Position numbers and translations under genes: made by a program
Assembly: GCA_002633005.1 (NCBI GenBank)
Contig: NMRA01000001.1
Span: 2,086,933-2,150,932, forward strand
DNA from: Phoronis australis
Lineage: Eukaryota > Phoronida > Phoronidae
DNA: 64,000 bases
Direction: 5' to 3'
Shown here: positions 1 through 12,100 of the stretch, piece by piece
Position numbering within the stretch: the stretch's first letter is position 1
How the letters are laid out: every line of letters begins with the position of its first letter
Notes under the pieces: model-generated
What the model was told of the DNA's origin: nothing
Database searches by the model: none
The model's input: only the letters and a program-made list of their open reading frames with translations

Positions 1-3000
1 CTAGACTCAAAGCCCGTTGTTCTGACTGCTGTCGGCATCCTTACTAAAGAAAACAAAATTTAGTGTTGGCCAATGAGAAAGTTAGCTGCCTGTAAGGGTA
101 CTGATATAACTTGTACAATTAGTCCGATAAGTCCGGGACATTTCGGACCACATGACGGAATCTCACGCACGGACGACGCTTTTTGTTGTAAGCCCCTACG
201 GCTTGTGTAATTCTTTTAAGTATAGATTTTGTATTTACAATGCTCATGTTTCGTGAATTGTAATTCGTGTTTCATTGTCAGTCGAGTTTCATGTTATCGT
301 TTTAGTCACAAGGAAATAACCTTAGGGAAGGTCTGATCAAATACACACGACTGTTGACATAGGATAAGGTTATCTGACTATAGGCTGACGTTTCAATCAG
401 AATGATTTACGTTGTTGTTTTATTCGCTTGTTATAGTCAAAGTGCAATTTATTGTCTCTACGCTTCCCGATAATTTACGTTTTGATTTCACTGATTCAGT
501 AACTGAACAAATTCATTTGTCCTGGTATTATGGTATGGATGGATCTAAGTTTTAGTTTGCATGTTCGCGATTTACAAAAATTGTTGTTATTGGCCGCCTG
601 ACATAAACATAGCTTAGACCTACAATGTTCACATGCCGTTTTATCAGAAGGCATATCGGAGTTTGATCTACCGTCTGAAAACCGCACATGTGAACGCTCG
701 CCCGACGTTAGACCTGTCTTCTTATCATACGACCCCACGTGAGACCCCAAATAAGACTCAGCCCTCTTACCAAAGATTTTATAGTTACTCTTTGCTCTTA
801 CCTAGGACCAATATTATTCCCAGGCTCTTACTAAAGGATACCGGCCAAACTCGACATTGGCCTGTTAACATATCTTAACAACTTTCTCATCCAGTGCTCA
901 GAAACAAAATAATGCTCCGTTGTAGCCCTTGACAAGCCCCAAAAGCTGGGAGGTTTGGAGCACAGTTTGAAACTCCTTGCAACCTCTGCTAAACGTGACC
1001 TACGCTTTGAGTGATTTGCAACACCCAACCCTCCCCCCCAGAACAATAAAATCCAATCTGTCAAAGAGAGTACGAGTTTTCAGTTGATTCCTGCTTTTAT
1101 CTCTCAAGTGGGACGCCAATGATGCATTATAGCAGCTGGTGGCCGAAGGAAAATTGGTGGAAATCACCAAAACAGAGTTTAGTGTCCCTTTAACGGCCGT
1201 GAGAAGACTGTCTTTCAATGCTGTGGTTTATGATGAGGCTTCTGTTCGCCCATGTTAAAATACGTGATCGGCCATAATATCGGCATATTGCAGATTAATT
1301 TTATGCCGGTCACTTCGCTGTTTCTGGGTTTGTTATTATTTCTTTGTATGTTCTGTGTATCCTTCAATAAATATATATCACAGTGAAAATATGACAACAC
1401 TCGTAAGCGTCAAGTCTGCTTTCTCATCAGAATATAGACACTCGGTAGTATGTGACCAGACGTCCTATCTGCCTTCTTAAAAAAACATATCTGAACGCGG
1501 TTATTGGTCTATTTTTCATTACTGCTTAGAGCACTGACCAGCCTTATCATCTCAAAGTAATAACCAGCGACCGATTGTTCGGGTCCATTTCATACATCAT
1601 ATCTTGTTTTATCATTATCAGTCTTTACTAATCCGTGTACAACTTGTGAACTATAGGCGAAGCCCTCAGCTTGAATGACACGTACTGATTTACACGATAA
1701 ATACTGTACGTCAAGCTCCACCCTTCCTGGGAAGAACGCGTTACTGGAGTCGATCAAATGACCGCAGATTAATGGTGCGGATACTGTACAAACAATAACA
1801 TAATAACGAGCTCCACCCAAATAACCGGGCACGCGTCGAACAGACGACACGCTATTTGAGATGAATACTGTATAAGTGAGCGGCCTTATCGGGGGTATTA
1901 TGTATTGAATTCTATGTTTTCTAAAAACGTTTACACTTGTCATTTCGTGTTGAAACTTGAGTGTTCTGTTGTTTTCTATAAAGAACTTGAAACATGATTT
2001 TCAAGCGCGCACTTAAGCAGGGTTTATCGGCCTACTCTTGTGGGTAGATGTTTACTTTTATATAACATAATTCGTGCCGTAAAGTCCTGTTTGGACTTGT
2101 GGTTTTATAACCATTTTCTCGGAATTACATTTAAACTGTGACTATCCAAGGTATAATGTCATACCAGCCCATTCGTTATATTTCATGTGTTTTTTGGCTA
2201 TCGTCCATGACCACTGCTGTTTCTGATTGAAAACATTCCATGAAACTTGAATTAATGTAATAAACTGACAAATCGACGCGTGTAGTGCACACTTCAAAAT
2301 GGCGAACGTGGATTTTTAGTCGAGACAATGTGTTTCACTTGCTCGAGTGAATTAGATTCGGGGAAAATTTTTTGAAAGTCTCCAAGCTTAGCAAAACAAA
2401 AAAATCGGAAAGCGCAACAACCCATGGAAAGACACGGGGAACACGGAATTAAGTCGCATCGAGTCCCCTTAAGAACTACGATAAAAATTGGCAACTACAA
2501 TGTATGCAAGAGATTCGGTTTGTTGACCAGTTTTTCAATGGGGTCTGTTTGATAATAGGCGCGGCAGTCATGATGCGGGACAAACTGAAGACGTATATAA
2601 ACACAGTTGATTTCGCCCGGTTGAGCTGGCTAAAAACAAAAATCAAAACAGGCTTTTTACCCTCATGAAACCAATCTCAAGATATTCCTTACCATGATAG
2701 GATTTTATGTCCATTCTAACTCAAGTTACCGGTAATATGCAAGTTTAGAGTTGGCCTATCCCATCTCTGAAGCGTTTCGTATAGTCGCTGGTTGTTTTGA
2801 TGATAATTATTGTAGGCTAGGTAAGGGTAATAAAATTCTGACCTATTTTACGAGAGTAAATCCTGGGAGTATGTGGTCCCAGAGTAAACCAAAGTTTAGG
2901 ATGAGAAACGTTTATTGTATATAGGCATTAGCCTCATGATACAGTTTACCTTGCAACTTTCCAGTGATATAAATTCACTGATGTTCTTGACAACAGAGGG

Positions 3001-3096
3001 AGCCAGACTTTTTAGTCCACCAGAATCATCAGACTTTTGAATAATGTAAATACTCTTCCATCATCTGTTATAGCCGTCAGCAAATCTTGGCGCACA
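1..3096. other. Left flank, no gene supported
   Basis: Several short frames occur on both strands (for example 633-878 plus and 1590-1943 minus), none with a domain, splice logic or codon pattern I can support. Confidence 0.4.
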
Positions 3097-3540
3097 TCAC
3101 GAAAAGACAGAACAGAGACACATAAAATAAAGCTCGTTTTCAATTTGACCAGAATTGCATGTTAGGCCACAAATTATCGCATTCTCGAGTAGACCTGCTT
3201 TCCGCCCTGTTTCGATAGAATGCTTGTGCATTGAACACCTAAAACGACCAAGCAGATTGCTGTCAGGAGACAGTAACACCTTGTTATTTATAATGTGGTT
3301 TGATCTCAATTAATTTGTCGCCAATTTCATTACCACTTTTCGTGTGAACGGGCGGTACCACCACACTTGTAAGCATTTATCATTATTTTTTCTAGATTCA
3401 CTGTAAGATGCCAGTTTTCACGAAATTCTCCAACCACGTCAAGTTTTCGTTGCAACTCAGTGTCTTCAATCAACACCAGATCGTGATATACGGTTAATCT
3501 CACAATCAGTATTAACATAGATTCCTCTTCCATCTCGCGG
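3097..3540 (-). mobile_element. Second LINE relic: reverse transcriptase end
   Basis: 3330-3533 reads YHDLVLIEDTELQRKLDVVG and NWHLTVNLEK, a decayed YADDLVLI box and the following thumb-side text. 3097-3309 reads CNSGQIENELYFMCLC, the common 'C..C..G.iE.E.HF...C' end of LINE ORF2. A different and more decayed element than 4690-5930. Confidence 0.7.
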
Positions 3541-4689
3541 TCTCTTAGATCAGAGACTAAATCACTCAGAAAATAGGATAAAAGGCTAGCTATTAAACAG
3601 AGCGAAATGCAGTATTAACTCTGGACACTGTTGATTTCTAGGTTTGGAATCCACTGGAATTGAAACTAAATGGAAGATATGTGTGAGGCACAGGGAAATA
3701 TACGACAGATAATAAAGATAATAAATAAATCTCTGTGCGACTCGGGAAGGGAACAAATTGGTGGCGACCGGGGGGTAGAGGGAACTTGATGGGCACCTTG
3801 AGGGAAAAGAAAGCCTTCCTACGCCCATGTCGAGCAAATTATAGCATGATCTGTAGACAAGTACACTTATGTGCTACAGGGACTAAGTTCAAAGAAGAAA
3901 TACATATTAAAACTATGCAAATCATAGTCAACAATCACATACCAGTGAATAATCATTTATCAGGGTATGCATAGACAGTTATAGATAAGTGGCCGACTCA
4001 GTTCTCCCGGACGGTTGAACGAAAGTCGGAGCAAAGTCGGACATGGTTTCTTTCAATCTTCAACTCGTATACGATTTTCTAACTCAAAAATGTTGCCGGA
4101 AGACCTTTTACACACTCGATTTTTTAACAGTTACCGATTTATTAAGACACACACAAAAATATAATACTATAAAATTTAGCCCGGAAATCGCAGTCAGCAC
4201 AATATCCGGGCTTTAGACAATGAACACACAATAATACATAGGAATTTTAAACTACTACCATAATACACAAGAATAAGAGAAAAGTGAAAAGTGAGACTGA
4301 CTTATAACACATCAATACAACGACAGACTATTATAAACAAATGATGCGACAGATTGAACCAGCGTAAGATTATTTTCTACATTGAATTTACTTGAACCAT
4401 TAATGAGGATATTGGCTTTGTCTAGCTAACTACGGGATACGTTAAGTGTAGAGAACACAGAGCTACTTTCGAAATTGTTGTTGAAAATTATTTGGACAGT
4501 CCAACAGAAAGTGAATTTTAGTCTAAACTTGCCCACAACTGCACAACGGATAGACGCCTCTGAAGTTGTGTCGAAATTTATCAGAGTTAAGTAAAAAAAA
4601 CGCAATCTATTGAGAGATATCTCGTGAACTTTATAGGAAAAGTCAACTTGGTAAGAGGGAAAGGTAGATTGGTATGACAGAAGTGATTT
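3541..4689. other. Flank between two LINE relics
   Basis: No gene seen. It includes an 8-bp inverted repeat (AGCCCGGA ... TCCGGGCT) at about 4179-4214. Part may be the 3' end of the adjacent LINE. Confidence 0.4.
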
Positions 4690-5930
4690 TTAAAGCTTGT
4701 TTCGATCATTAAGGATGAACGGTGAACGACTGTCTCTTAAATTTGAAGGCATTGTATTCCAGTTTTCTATACACACTGGAATTGTTGATCTGCCAGTTGC
4801 CCTGGAATATGACAGGGGGATTTTGAAAATAAGAGTATTCCTCAGGCCAGACTTTCGGCGTTCTCTTTAAGATTTGTTAAATATAAGCTCATTAGACGCA
4901 TCGTTTATGTTATTGAGAACTTTAAATGTGTACATGGTTGTGTGTAGTTTCCTTTTTTCTGTGAATGTAGACCAATTCAGGCCATTGATCACTTTATTTT
5001 TTTCTGAACCTTTAAATGATCCTGTGATTGAAAGTGCAGCTTGATACAGCAAACGATCTAACTGGAGTAGAAAACCAGCACTAGCGGAATGATTGATAAT
5101 GTCTCCGTAATCAAAGTGGGTTAGGACAAATACATTAAAAAAAAATTCTAGGTGTATTGAGCTATAGGTGTCTTGATACAAGTTTGGTTGGATTCAGCAA
5201 CTTTTAAATCTTAACAACTAGATCACAACAGTGAGCATTCAAAGATAGATTATTATCAAGAATTATACCTAAGTGTTTATGGGTATATTTTTTGGTTATT
5301 CTCACACCACTAAGCTGTAAATCAATTAGCGGATCTGCATGCAGAAGTGAGTTTCTGGATGGTGAGAAAATTATGTTCAGACTTTTTTCTGCTTTGGAAT
5401 TAATTCGCCATTTGGCAGCCCACGAAGAAGGTCTGTGTAAGATCATCGTGTACTTTCATAGATAGTTGTGGATTGTCCTTAGGTAAAGAAAGAAATAAAA
5501 ATGTGTCATCGGCGTACAGATAAGTTTTACAAGAGATATTGTCAGGAAGGTCATTAATGTATTGAAGGAAAAGTAATAGATCAAGAACACTGCCTTGGGG
5601 CACAACCGAATTCACATAACTCGCGGAGATGACGACTTTGAATACACGCCATCAATTCGCACTTTGCTGATGCGATTGTGTAGATAAGATTCCAATAAAC
5701 TTAATAGAGTGTAACTAGATATTCTAAACTATCTTAACTTGTAAATGAGTAGGACTTGTTCATGTGGGACCATATCGAAGGCAGAGACTAGGCCTAAGTC
5801 AAGAAACAGGCCTGACATTAGTGTTATTTTCAAACTGTAAATGAGTGTCATGGGTAATTTCAATGAGTTGGGAAATTGTGCTCACTCCCATTGATTTGTA
5901 TGCGACAGCCCATTGAAAAGTCAAATTACG
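4690..5930 (-). mobile_element. Non-LTR retrotransposon relic: reverse transcriptase
   Basis: Frames on the minus strand, in order: LFLDLGLVSAFDMVPHEQV near 5750-5830 (motif A), VPQGSVLDLLLFLQYINDLP and YADDTFLFL (the catalytic box) in 5400-5615, then KYTHKHLGIILDNNLSLN in 5204-5446, then FDYGDIINH and LNWSTFTEKRKLH in 4867-5181, and a tail with NTLIFKIPLSYSRATGRST down to about 4690. Order and wording fit a CR1/Jockey-like LINE ORF2 C-terminal half. It is broken by stops and frameshifts, and 5'-truncated. Confidence 0.85.
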
Positions 5931-8900
5931 TACTACAGACCAACAATTGGAGTGAGTGAAGACGCAGTCGGTATTTGTAGTCTCGGGAGGTGTCTCGCCA
6001 TCTAGCGTTTAGGCAGGTGACCAGTGAAGTGTAGACAGGGAGATGATATTGTGTTGACGGACCCACAGTTCAGTGGGTATTTGTAATGTTTAACACCAGA
6101 TTAAAAATTTCGAACAGTTTATCGACGCACGACATATTCAGAAATATAGAAAACTGGACATGTTGCAGACATTGCAGGCCACGATTATAGGTTTTATGGT
6201 TCATTGTAAACCACAATCGTTACATTCAACGTAGCTCAAGCAAATCTAGATGATACTTCTCGCGACTCTGAATCCTAATAACAAATTTCATATTTTATGA
6301 GCACACGCTGTATTATGAAAGCTCAACCTAACACTAAAGAATAGTAGCCCTAAGGGTTAATAAAACTGGGATGTACCAGTATGTACTTTGTTTGTCAACA
6401 ATGAAAAATGTTAAATTACGTACTTACTAAATCGTAACAAGGCACTGAAAAGTCACTGCCTAGTAATTCAACTCTTTCATGACTAGTTATAGAAACTTCA
6501 ACTTGTTCATGGGCGTTTGTCGACTATTGTAAAGGATTAAAAGTACGGAGGTACCCTCTGTGTAGTGTCGCCCATTTGGAAAATTATACACCATACACAA
6601 CAACAATAAATGAATGAATGAAAATAGCTTCAGTCACACTCTTATGTAGACACGTAGCCTGTCTGCAAATTAAGAAATTTAAACACATAGCAGTGAATTG
6701 TAAATTCATTTTAAAAATTTAACAAAATGTGACCAACATAAATCTAACCAACAAAAACAAAGTTCGTTTTCTATTGACTTCCTCGAAGTAGATCGAATAC
6801 TGTAAATGTTACGGCCTCGGTTGAAGTACTAAAACAAATAATCTGGACACGTCACACCTACTCGTTTTCAAATCGCCTGAGCTTGTCTCATCGTGACGAA
6901 ACGGACCAGGGACGGAGAGAAAGGGCAAAACATGCCTGACTGCGACGGGGTGGCTCTTAGACAGTATAATGTCTAGTCGGTTCCCACTACATTTTCTACT
7001 GACCGTTCAGTTTTCAAGGCCACTCGGTTACGAGAACTACCTTGATGCGACAGGATCATATTATTGATATTGCAACAACTGGGATAACATCACCAATCTA
7101 CGTGACGTCACGTTGCCGTTCTTAACGCCGGCCAACAACCCAACTTCCCTCTAATAAAAGTTCAATCTTCAGTTTAGAGGTCCAGGTCAATGACTTATTC
7201 ACCAAACAAAACACACACTATACAATAAATGATTTATTTTCATGGACGGAACATACAAAACCTTATAAATAGTCGTGTGTACACAATAAATGGCAATTAC
7301 AAGAACAATTATAATTTTAAGGATTAAACAAATTTAATTTAACCCATCCTGACTAATTGGAATGTTTGAAATTAAGAAACTGCTACAGTAAAATGTTATG
7401 ATCATTTGTCAAAAAAGTTAGAGGTTTGATATGTTCACTTGAATCAGTAAAATTATTCCTATGGGGAATGATAGAGTATAAATATGTCTAAAATGCACAA
7501 AAATCCAGTGCTAAACTGCTAATAAGAAGAGTAATAGATGAAAAAGACTACGAAGATAACTATACCGAAAAAAGAATGACAGCTAAAAATGAAGACTTCA
7601 GAGAAAGAAAAAGACAATATGCAACATAATACTGTAAGTGAATAGAACTCAAGAGCCTTTATGTACAGAATGTTTAACTAGTAAGTAGAAATAGAATTGT
7701 GCAAATAAATTACAAATAAAGCTAATTATGTGTAGTATTATGGAATTAAAAAGAATGTCAACAGGATGAAATAGAGTTATTAAGTACATTAAAACAAAAT
7801 TTATGTTCAAAAAGCACAGGTCTGTATGGAAGGATATTGGTGCAAAACAGCACACTGTTCAATATGGAATAGTATACATACACGATACAAAAATCTAAAA
7901 TTCGCAAATTCAAGTCAAAAATGGCACACTCAACTCTTTACATATCAGTAGCTAAGTTCACAAACAAATTTCGAAACTAAGAGATTGACAAAATCTTTCA
8001 TTAAGCTGAACTACATACCATAAATTCCAGTACTAAACAACTCAATGATTTTCAGGATAGGATCGTGACCAATTTAATGTACATACGGTACGGTTTGAGA
8101 TTCCGACATCCACTCCGTCTCAAGTCTGCATTTAATTCCATAAGCAATACCTAATAAATTTACTGAAAAATCAAAAAAAAAACCTACAAAAACGTTTATT
8201 TACATGTATGTACTAGATGAAAAACTAGCAACTGAGATGTGGTAAAAAGTCTTCACTTCAGGGCACAATATGTCAAACAAGTTGAATTTCATCTTATCAA
8301 ACTTCTTCAATAACATTTTACTTCATCATTATTGAGTATACACGGATGGTATTGCCAAATGAAAGCTTAAACATACAGGTGACCACTTCCACAAGATAAC
8401 AGTGGTTTAAAAATGTGAAAAATGAACAAAATACACGGGTGACCACACAACGAATCATTGTGAGAGATATGGCTGGCCAATTTAACCAATGACTCACAGT
8501 AACGCAAAAAACTTACACTGCTCAACAGAGGACTATTAACAAAAAATATTTCACTGATAATTTGATATGAAAATATTACAAAGTGGTAGGAGTATTTTTT
8601 CATGACCTTGTCTTTCATTTTCAACCCAGCATCCATGCCTCACTTTATGGTTACAACACACTCAAAGGAAAAATACTGTTTTGCTGTCATGACAACCAGT
8701 TTACCACAAAAATGACTGACAATGGCTTGTCACTGCACCAAAATCCAAATTACACAAATGACTTTATACCTTGCTAGCTTGTCACTGCACCAAAATCCAA
8801 ATTACACAAATGATTTTATACCTTGCTAAATTTCCTGGTACAGACAGAATATTACGATGATGAATTCCGCATCCGCCCAGTTGTCATCACGAGAAATCCT

Positions 8901-9004
8901 GGGTCATTCTATTCAAATAATTTTGGCATGCCTCCCATAATAACACCCAAAACCTAGACAATTAACACAATTATGTACACTGTCACATGATCATTATCTA
9001 AAAG
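5931..9004. other. Usherin 3' flank, no gene seen
   Basis: AT-rich, several TTTATT (AATAAA on the minus strand) and many short frames without domain content. It may include usherin 3' untranslated sequence near 9000. Confidence 0.45.
8725..8828. repeat. 52-bp direct repeat, 2 units
   Basis: GCTTGTCACTGCACCAAAAT and the following bases to CCTTGCTA occur twice in tandem with one C/T difference. It lies downstream of the usherin stop, perhaps in the 3' untranslated region. Confidence 0.92.
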
Positions 9005-9010
9005 TTTATT
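9005..9010 (-). promoter_or_regulatory. Candidate polyadenylation signal AATAAA
   Basis: AATAAA on the transcript strand, 57 bases after the usherin stop codon. Others occur further on (for example near 8196 and 7231), so the 3' untranslated region may be longer. Confidence 0.35.
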
Positions 9011-9067
9011 TCGGAGCTTATTTCCAAAAAATGGCCTGAGCGATCACCACCACTCTAACATGCACCA

Positions 9068-9163
9068 TTACAAATGAGTGTCTGTGAACATCGTCTGCTC
9101 CTTTAGTACGCTATATGGACGACCACTTCTACCACTCTTCTGAGATATGTTGTCATCTTCATA
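9068..9163 (-). CDS. USH2A: USH2A exon 60: C-terminus with PDZ ligand
   Basis: 96 bp, phase 0. It encodes 31 residues and TAA, ending KEQTMFTDTHL. The last four residues, DTHL, are those of human usherin, a class I PDZ ligand for whirlin and harmonin. Acceptor ATTTGCAG. This exon settles both the identity and the 3' end of the gene. Confidence 0.96.
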   Translation of the reverse strand, partial: YEDDNISQKSGRSGRPYSVLKEQTMFTDTHL

Positions 9164-12100
9164 CTGCAAATATATGGCATGTTAAATTAATTCCAGTTTT
9201 AGAATAGCTAGAAAAGCAAAAAAAAACAGTCAATTTAATTTATTACAAGCAGTTTCTATAAACCTGCCTTCCATCACAAAAAACAGCTTTTGATAAAGAC
9301 CACTTATGGTTAAGAAATTGGTCTCAAATTGCTCCTTTGTTAAATTTTAGATGATTTCAGGGCTTTGGAAGTACAGTTTGATCAAGCTATTCATTATCAA
9401 TGAGAGAAGGAGCTTTCTGAGATCAGTCCCAGCACGGAATCGAACTCACAACCTCAGCAGTTACAGAACAATTCTTTGCTTGTAGAGAAGATAAATGGCA
9501 GAGTGTATTTTAAATGTATTTAGTTGGTAAAGTCACCCTCCTTCAGTTCAGAGAATGTCTGGCAGACAACGAAAAAAATTGGCGATTTCTAATAAAATCC
9601 CAAAAACACAACAAATTTTACTAGTCAAAGTTAATAGTTTCAAAAAGTCTATCCCGTCCGCTGACAATTCTAAAAATGCATTTTTTCGCACTTAAACCAG
9701 TTATGCCCCTTTAAACATTGTCGTTGTTACTCTGTAAACTGCCATTCTACTCACCTGCTCCTCTTCTGGCATGAAGCTATCCCATGCAACATCATCCTCC
9801 TCTTCTAAATATTTTGACGATTTTGACATTTTCTCTGACAGATCAATCACGCTACTGGCCCTACTACGAGGCAGACTCCTTGGCAGGGAACTATGGGAGT
9901 AGGCGGGGTTGACGAATCCTGTCTGAATCTGATGCAGGCTAGCATGACTGGGGGCTCGAGCAATGTCCTAGATGGAAAACGTACCGAAAAAATACAGTTA
10001 AAGATTAAAATGAGGTGTTGAGCATAAAAATGATGTTGCTCAAAACAACCATTGGTTAATTGTTGAGACCGTTTAATCAAACATGTAAAGAAAACAGCAC
10101 AAAATTTCGACAATAATGCGGTGATGTTTGTTTTTGACAATACATCCATCTGGCACTACGGTATTAAAGTCAAAAATATGAAAGACTGGAAAAAGATGCT
10201 GAAGACGCTTTTGCTCAATTCAGATACTAAGTGGTGTCAGTTAATCAATATCAAGTTCCCAAATGGACAATGAATTGTAATGCAGCATGGTCAGTTAAAA
10301 CAACTGCAGTCGTATGGATTATCAACATTTACGTTTACCGTTAGTTATAACACCACAATCGTATGGATACTAAAAGATAGCTTATTCATAGCATTGAGAT
10401 TATATGGCAAACATAAAAGTTATGGTAATTACAATACTGCAATCCTATGCCATACCAAAGACTTACGGTAGTTATAATACTGCCATCGTATGGATCAACA
10501 CAATATAATGGTGACTCATCCTTCCTCGGTCGAGCCGGTAGTGGCAAGCGCTCACGTATGTACGGAGCCTTGGTGCCACTACTGTGTAAACAGAGGGCGA
10601 TGCCCGCAAACAACAAAAGTAGAGCAGCTACAGTAACCACGGCAATGAACCAGACTTCCTGATAGATGGGTAATACTTGGGCTGAGCTGGTACCTGATTT
10701 TGGAGTGGTGGGAACTAGGAATCAAGAAAATGAAACATTTTTAATCCACATGAAACACGACAATTTTCAAAATCCACACGTTATCAATCTAGCCATGAAA
10801 TTAAAAGTGGTTAGGAACACAACTATGACAACAGTCACTACTGACAAAAGTGTCGTGCTTTTGACCAGTACTGCAGTGAAAACACTTTGTACGACACATA
10901 ACATATAAAAGAAATTTCAATAAATCAAAATGCAAAAAAAGTAGTTTAATAGTAAAGGATGCAACGGCCAACTCTTTAAAGCAACTGGAGCTAAAATCGT
11001 GACAGGAGACAGGTTTCCAACAGGCACAAACTTGCTTATTTGTCACAGTACAGTGAAATCTCACCAGTTTAGGAGACAATATAGCAGACAATTTTATTTT
11101 TTTCCAGACATTTCTTCATAAATAATTTTCACCAAACGAAAGTTTAATAATTACCAAATTCTATACCTTAACTACCATTAGACAATATTTTGAGGAATTG
11201 TGGATAATCAAAACAATGTTAGAAGACTTTTGAAAAATGAAAGAAGATCAAGTTTAGGAATTATTCCTGCCCGTAATTGGTGAAAACTTATTGTTTGCAT
11301 AGACAAAATTATTAAAACTGAGAACTACAGCAATAAATTAAAAAATGAAAACAAATAAATTCAAAATCGATTAATGTGCTCACCATTGTCTGAACCAGTT
11401 GGATCAAACACCACATCCGGCGACCTGGCTGTGCCCTGGCCCGTTGTCACGGTGACATAGAAGGTGTACACTACAAAGAAGAACACATAATCCTGTGAAG
11501 ATAGGCAAATTTAAGGTGTTCGTTTTGAAAAAAATATTTCAGTTTAATTTTTGGACAACTGATAGTAAATTCCAGATAACCATAATTGAAGGAATGTTCA
11601 ATTTATACCTTGCTCTTTCGTAGCTCGTTCAATGCTCGATGCAGTGTCAAAACCATTGTAGACTTTATTGCCATTGGAGTACAGCCTGTATTCCTTAAGC
11701 TTGCCATTCAGTCTGAATGTCTGTGTCCATGTGACATCAACAAACGTACCATTCCTTTTCAAGGTCGGAGGTCGCAGGTACTGAGGAGCTAAGGGGGCAA
11801 GAGTAAGTCAATCTACAGTTTGTGGTTGCAGCAGTTGATGAAAAACGTGGACCAAAAATTGAAGGACAAGAAATGACAAAAGACATACTACAACACCAAT
11901 CACACTTTCACAAGTCCGAAAAATTCAACGTATAACGCAACTAATGAGAAACTCAAAATTTAAGAAATTTTATCAACCGCGCTGCTGTCTTTTTTCAAAT
12001 GCAATTTTATTTATTAGACAGTTGTCGGCTCTTGAACAATGCACTTAAAACTGATGATCAGCTCTGGTACCGAGTAAGACTAGTTTTGCCATAGACAAAA

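Noticed and set aside
633-878. 81-codon plus-strand frame
   Set aside because: No recognisable motif; overlapped by an equally long frame on the other strand.
1590-1943. 117-codon minus-strand frame in the left flank
   Set aside because: No domain, no neighbouring exon logic, and ordinary length for chance in this flank.
4179-4214. 8-bp inverted repeat as a terminator or element end
   Set aside because: No target-site duplication or partner sequence; short hairpins are common by chance.
9413-9485. Functional tRNA gene on the minus strand
   Set aside because: A B box is present, but I could not fold an acceptor stem, anticodon arm and A box around it.
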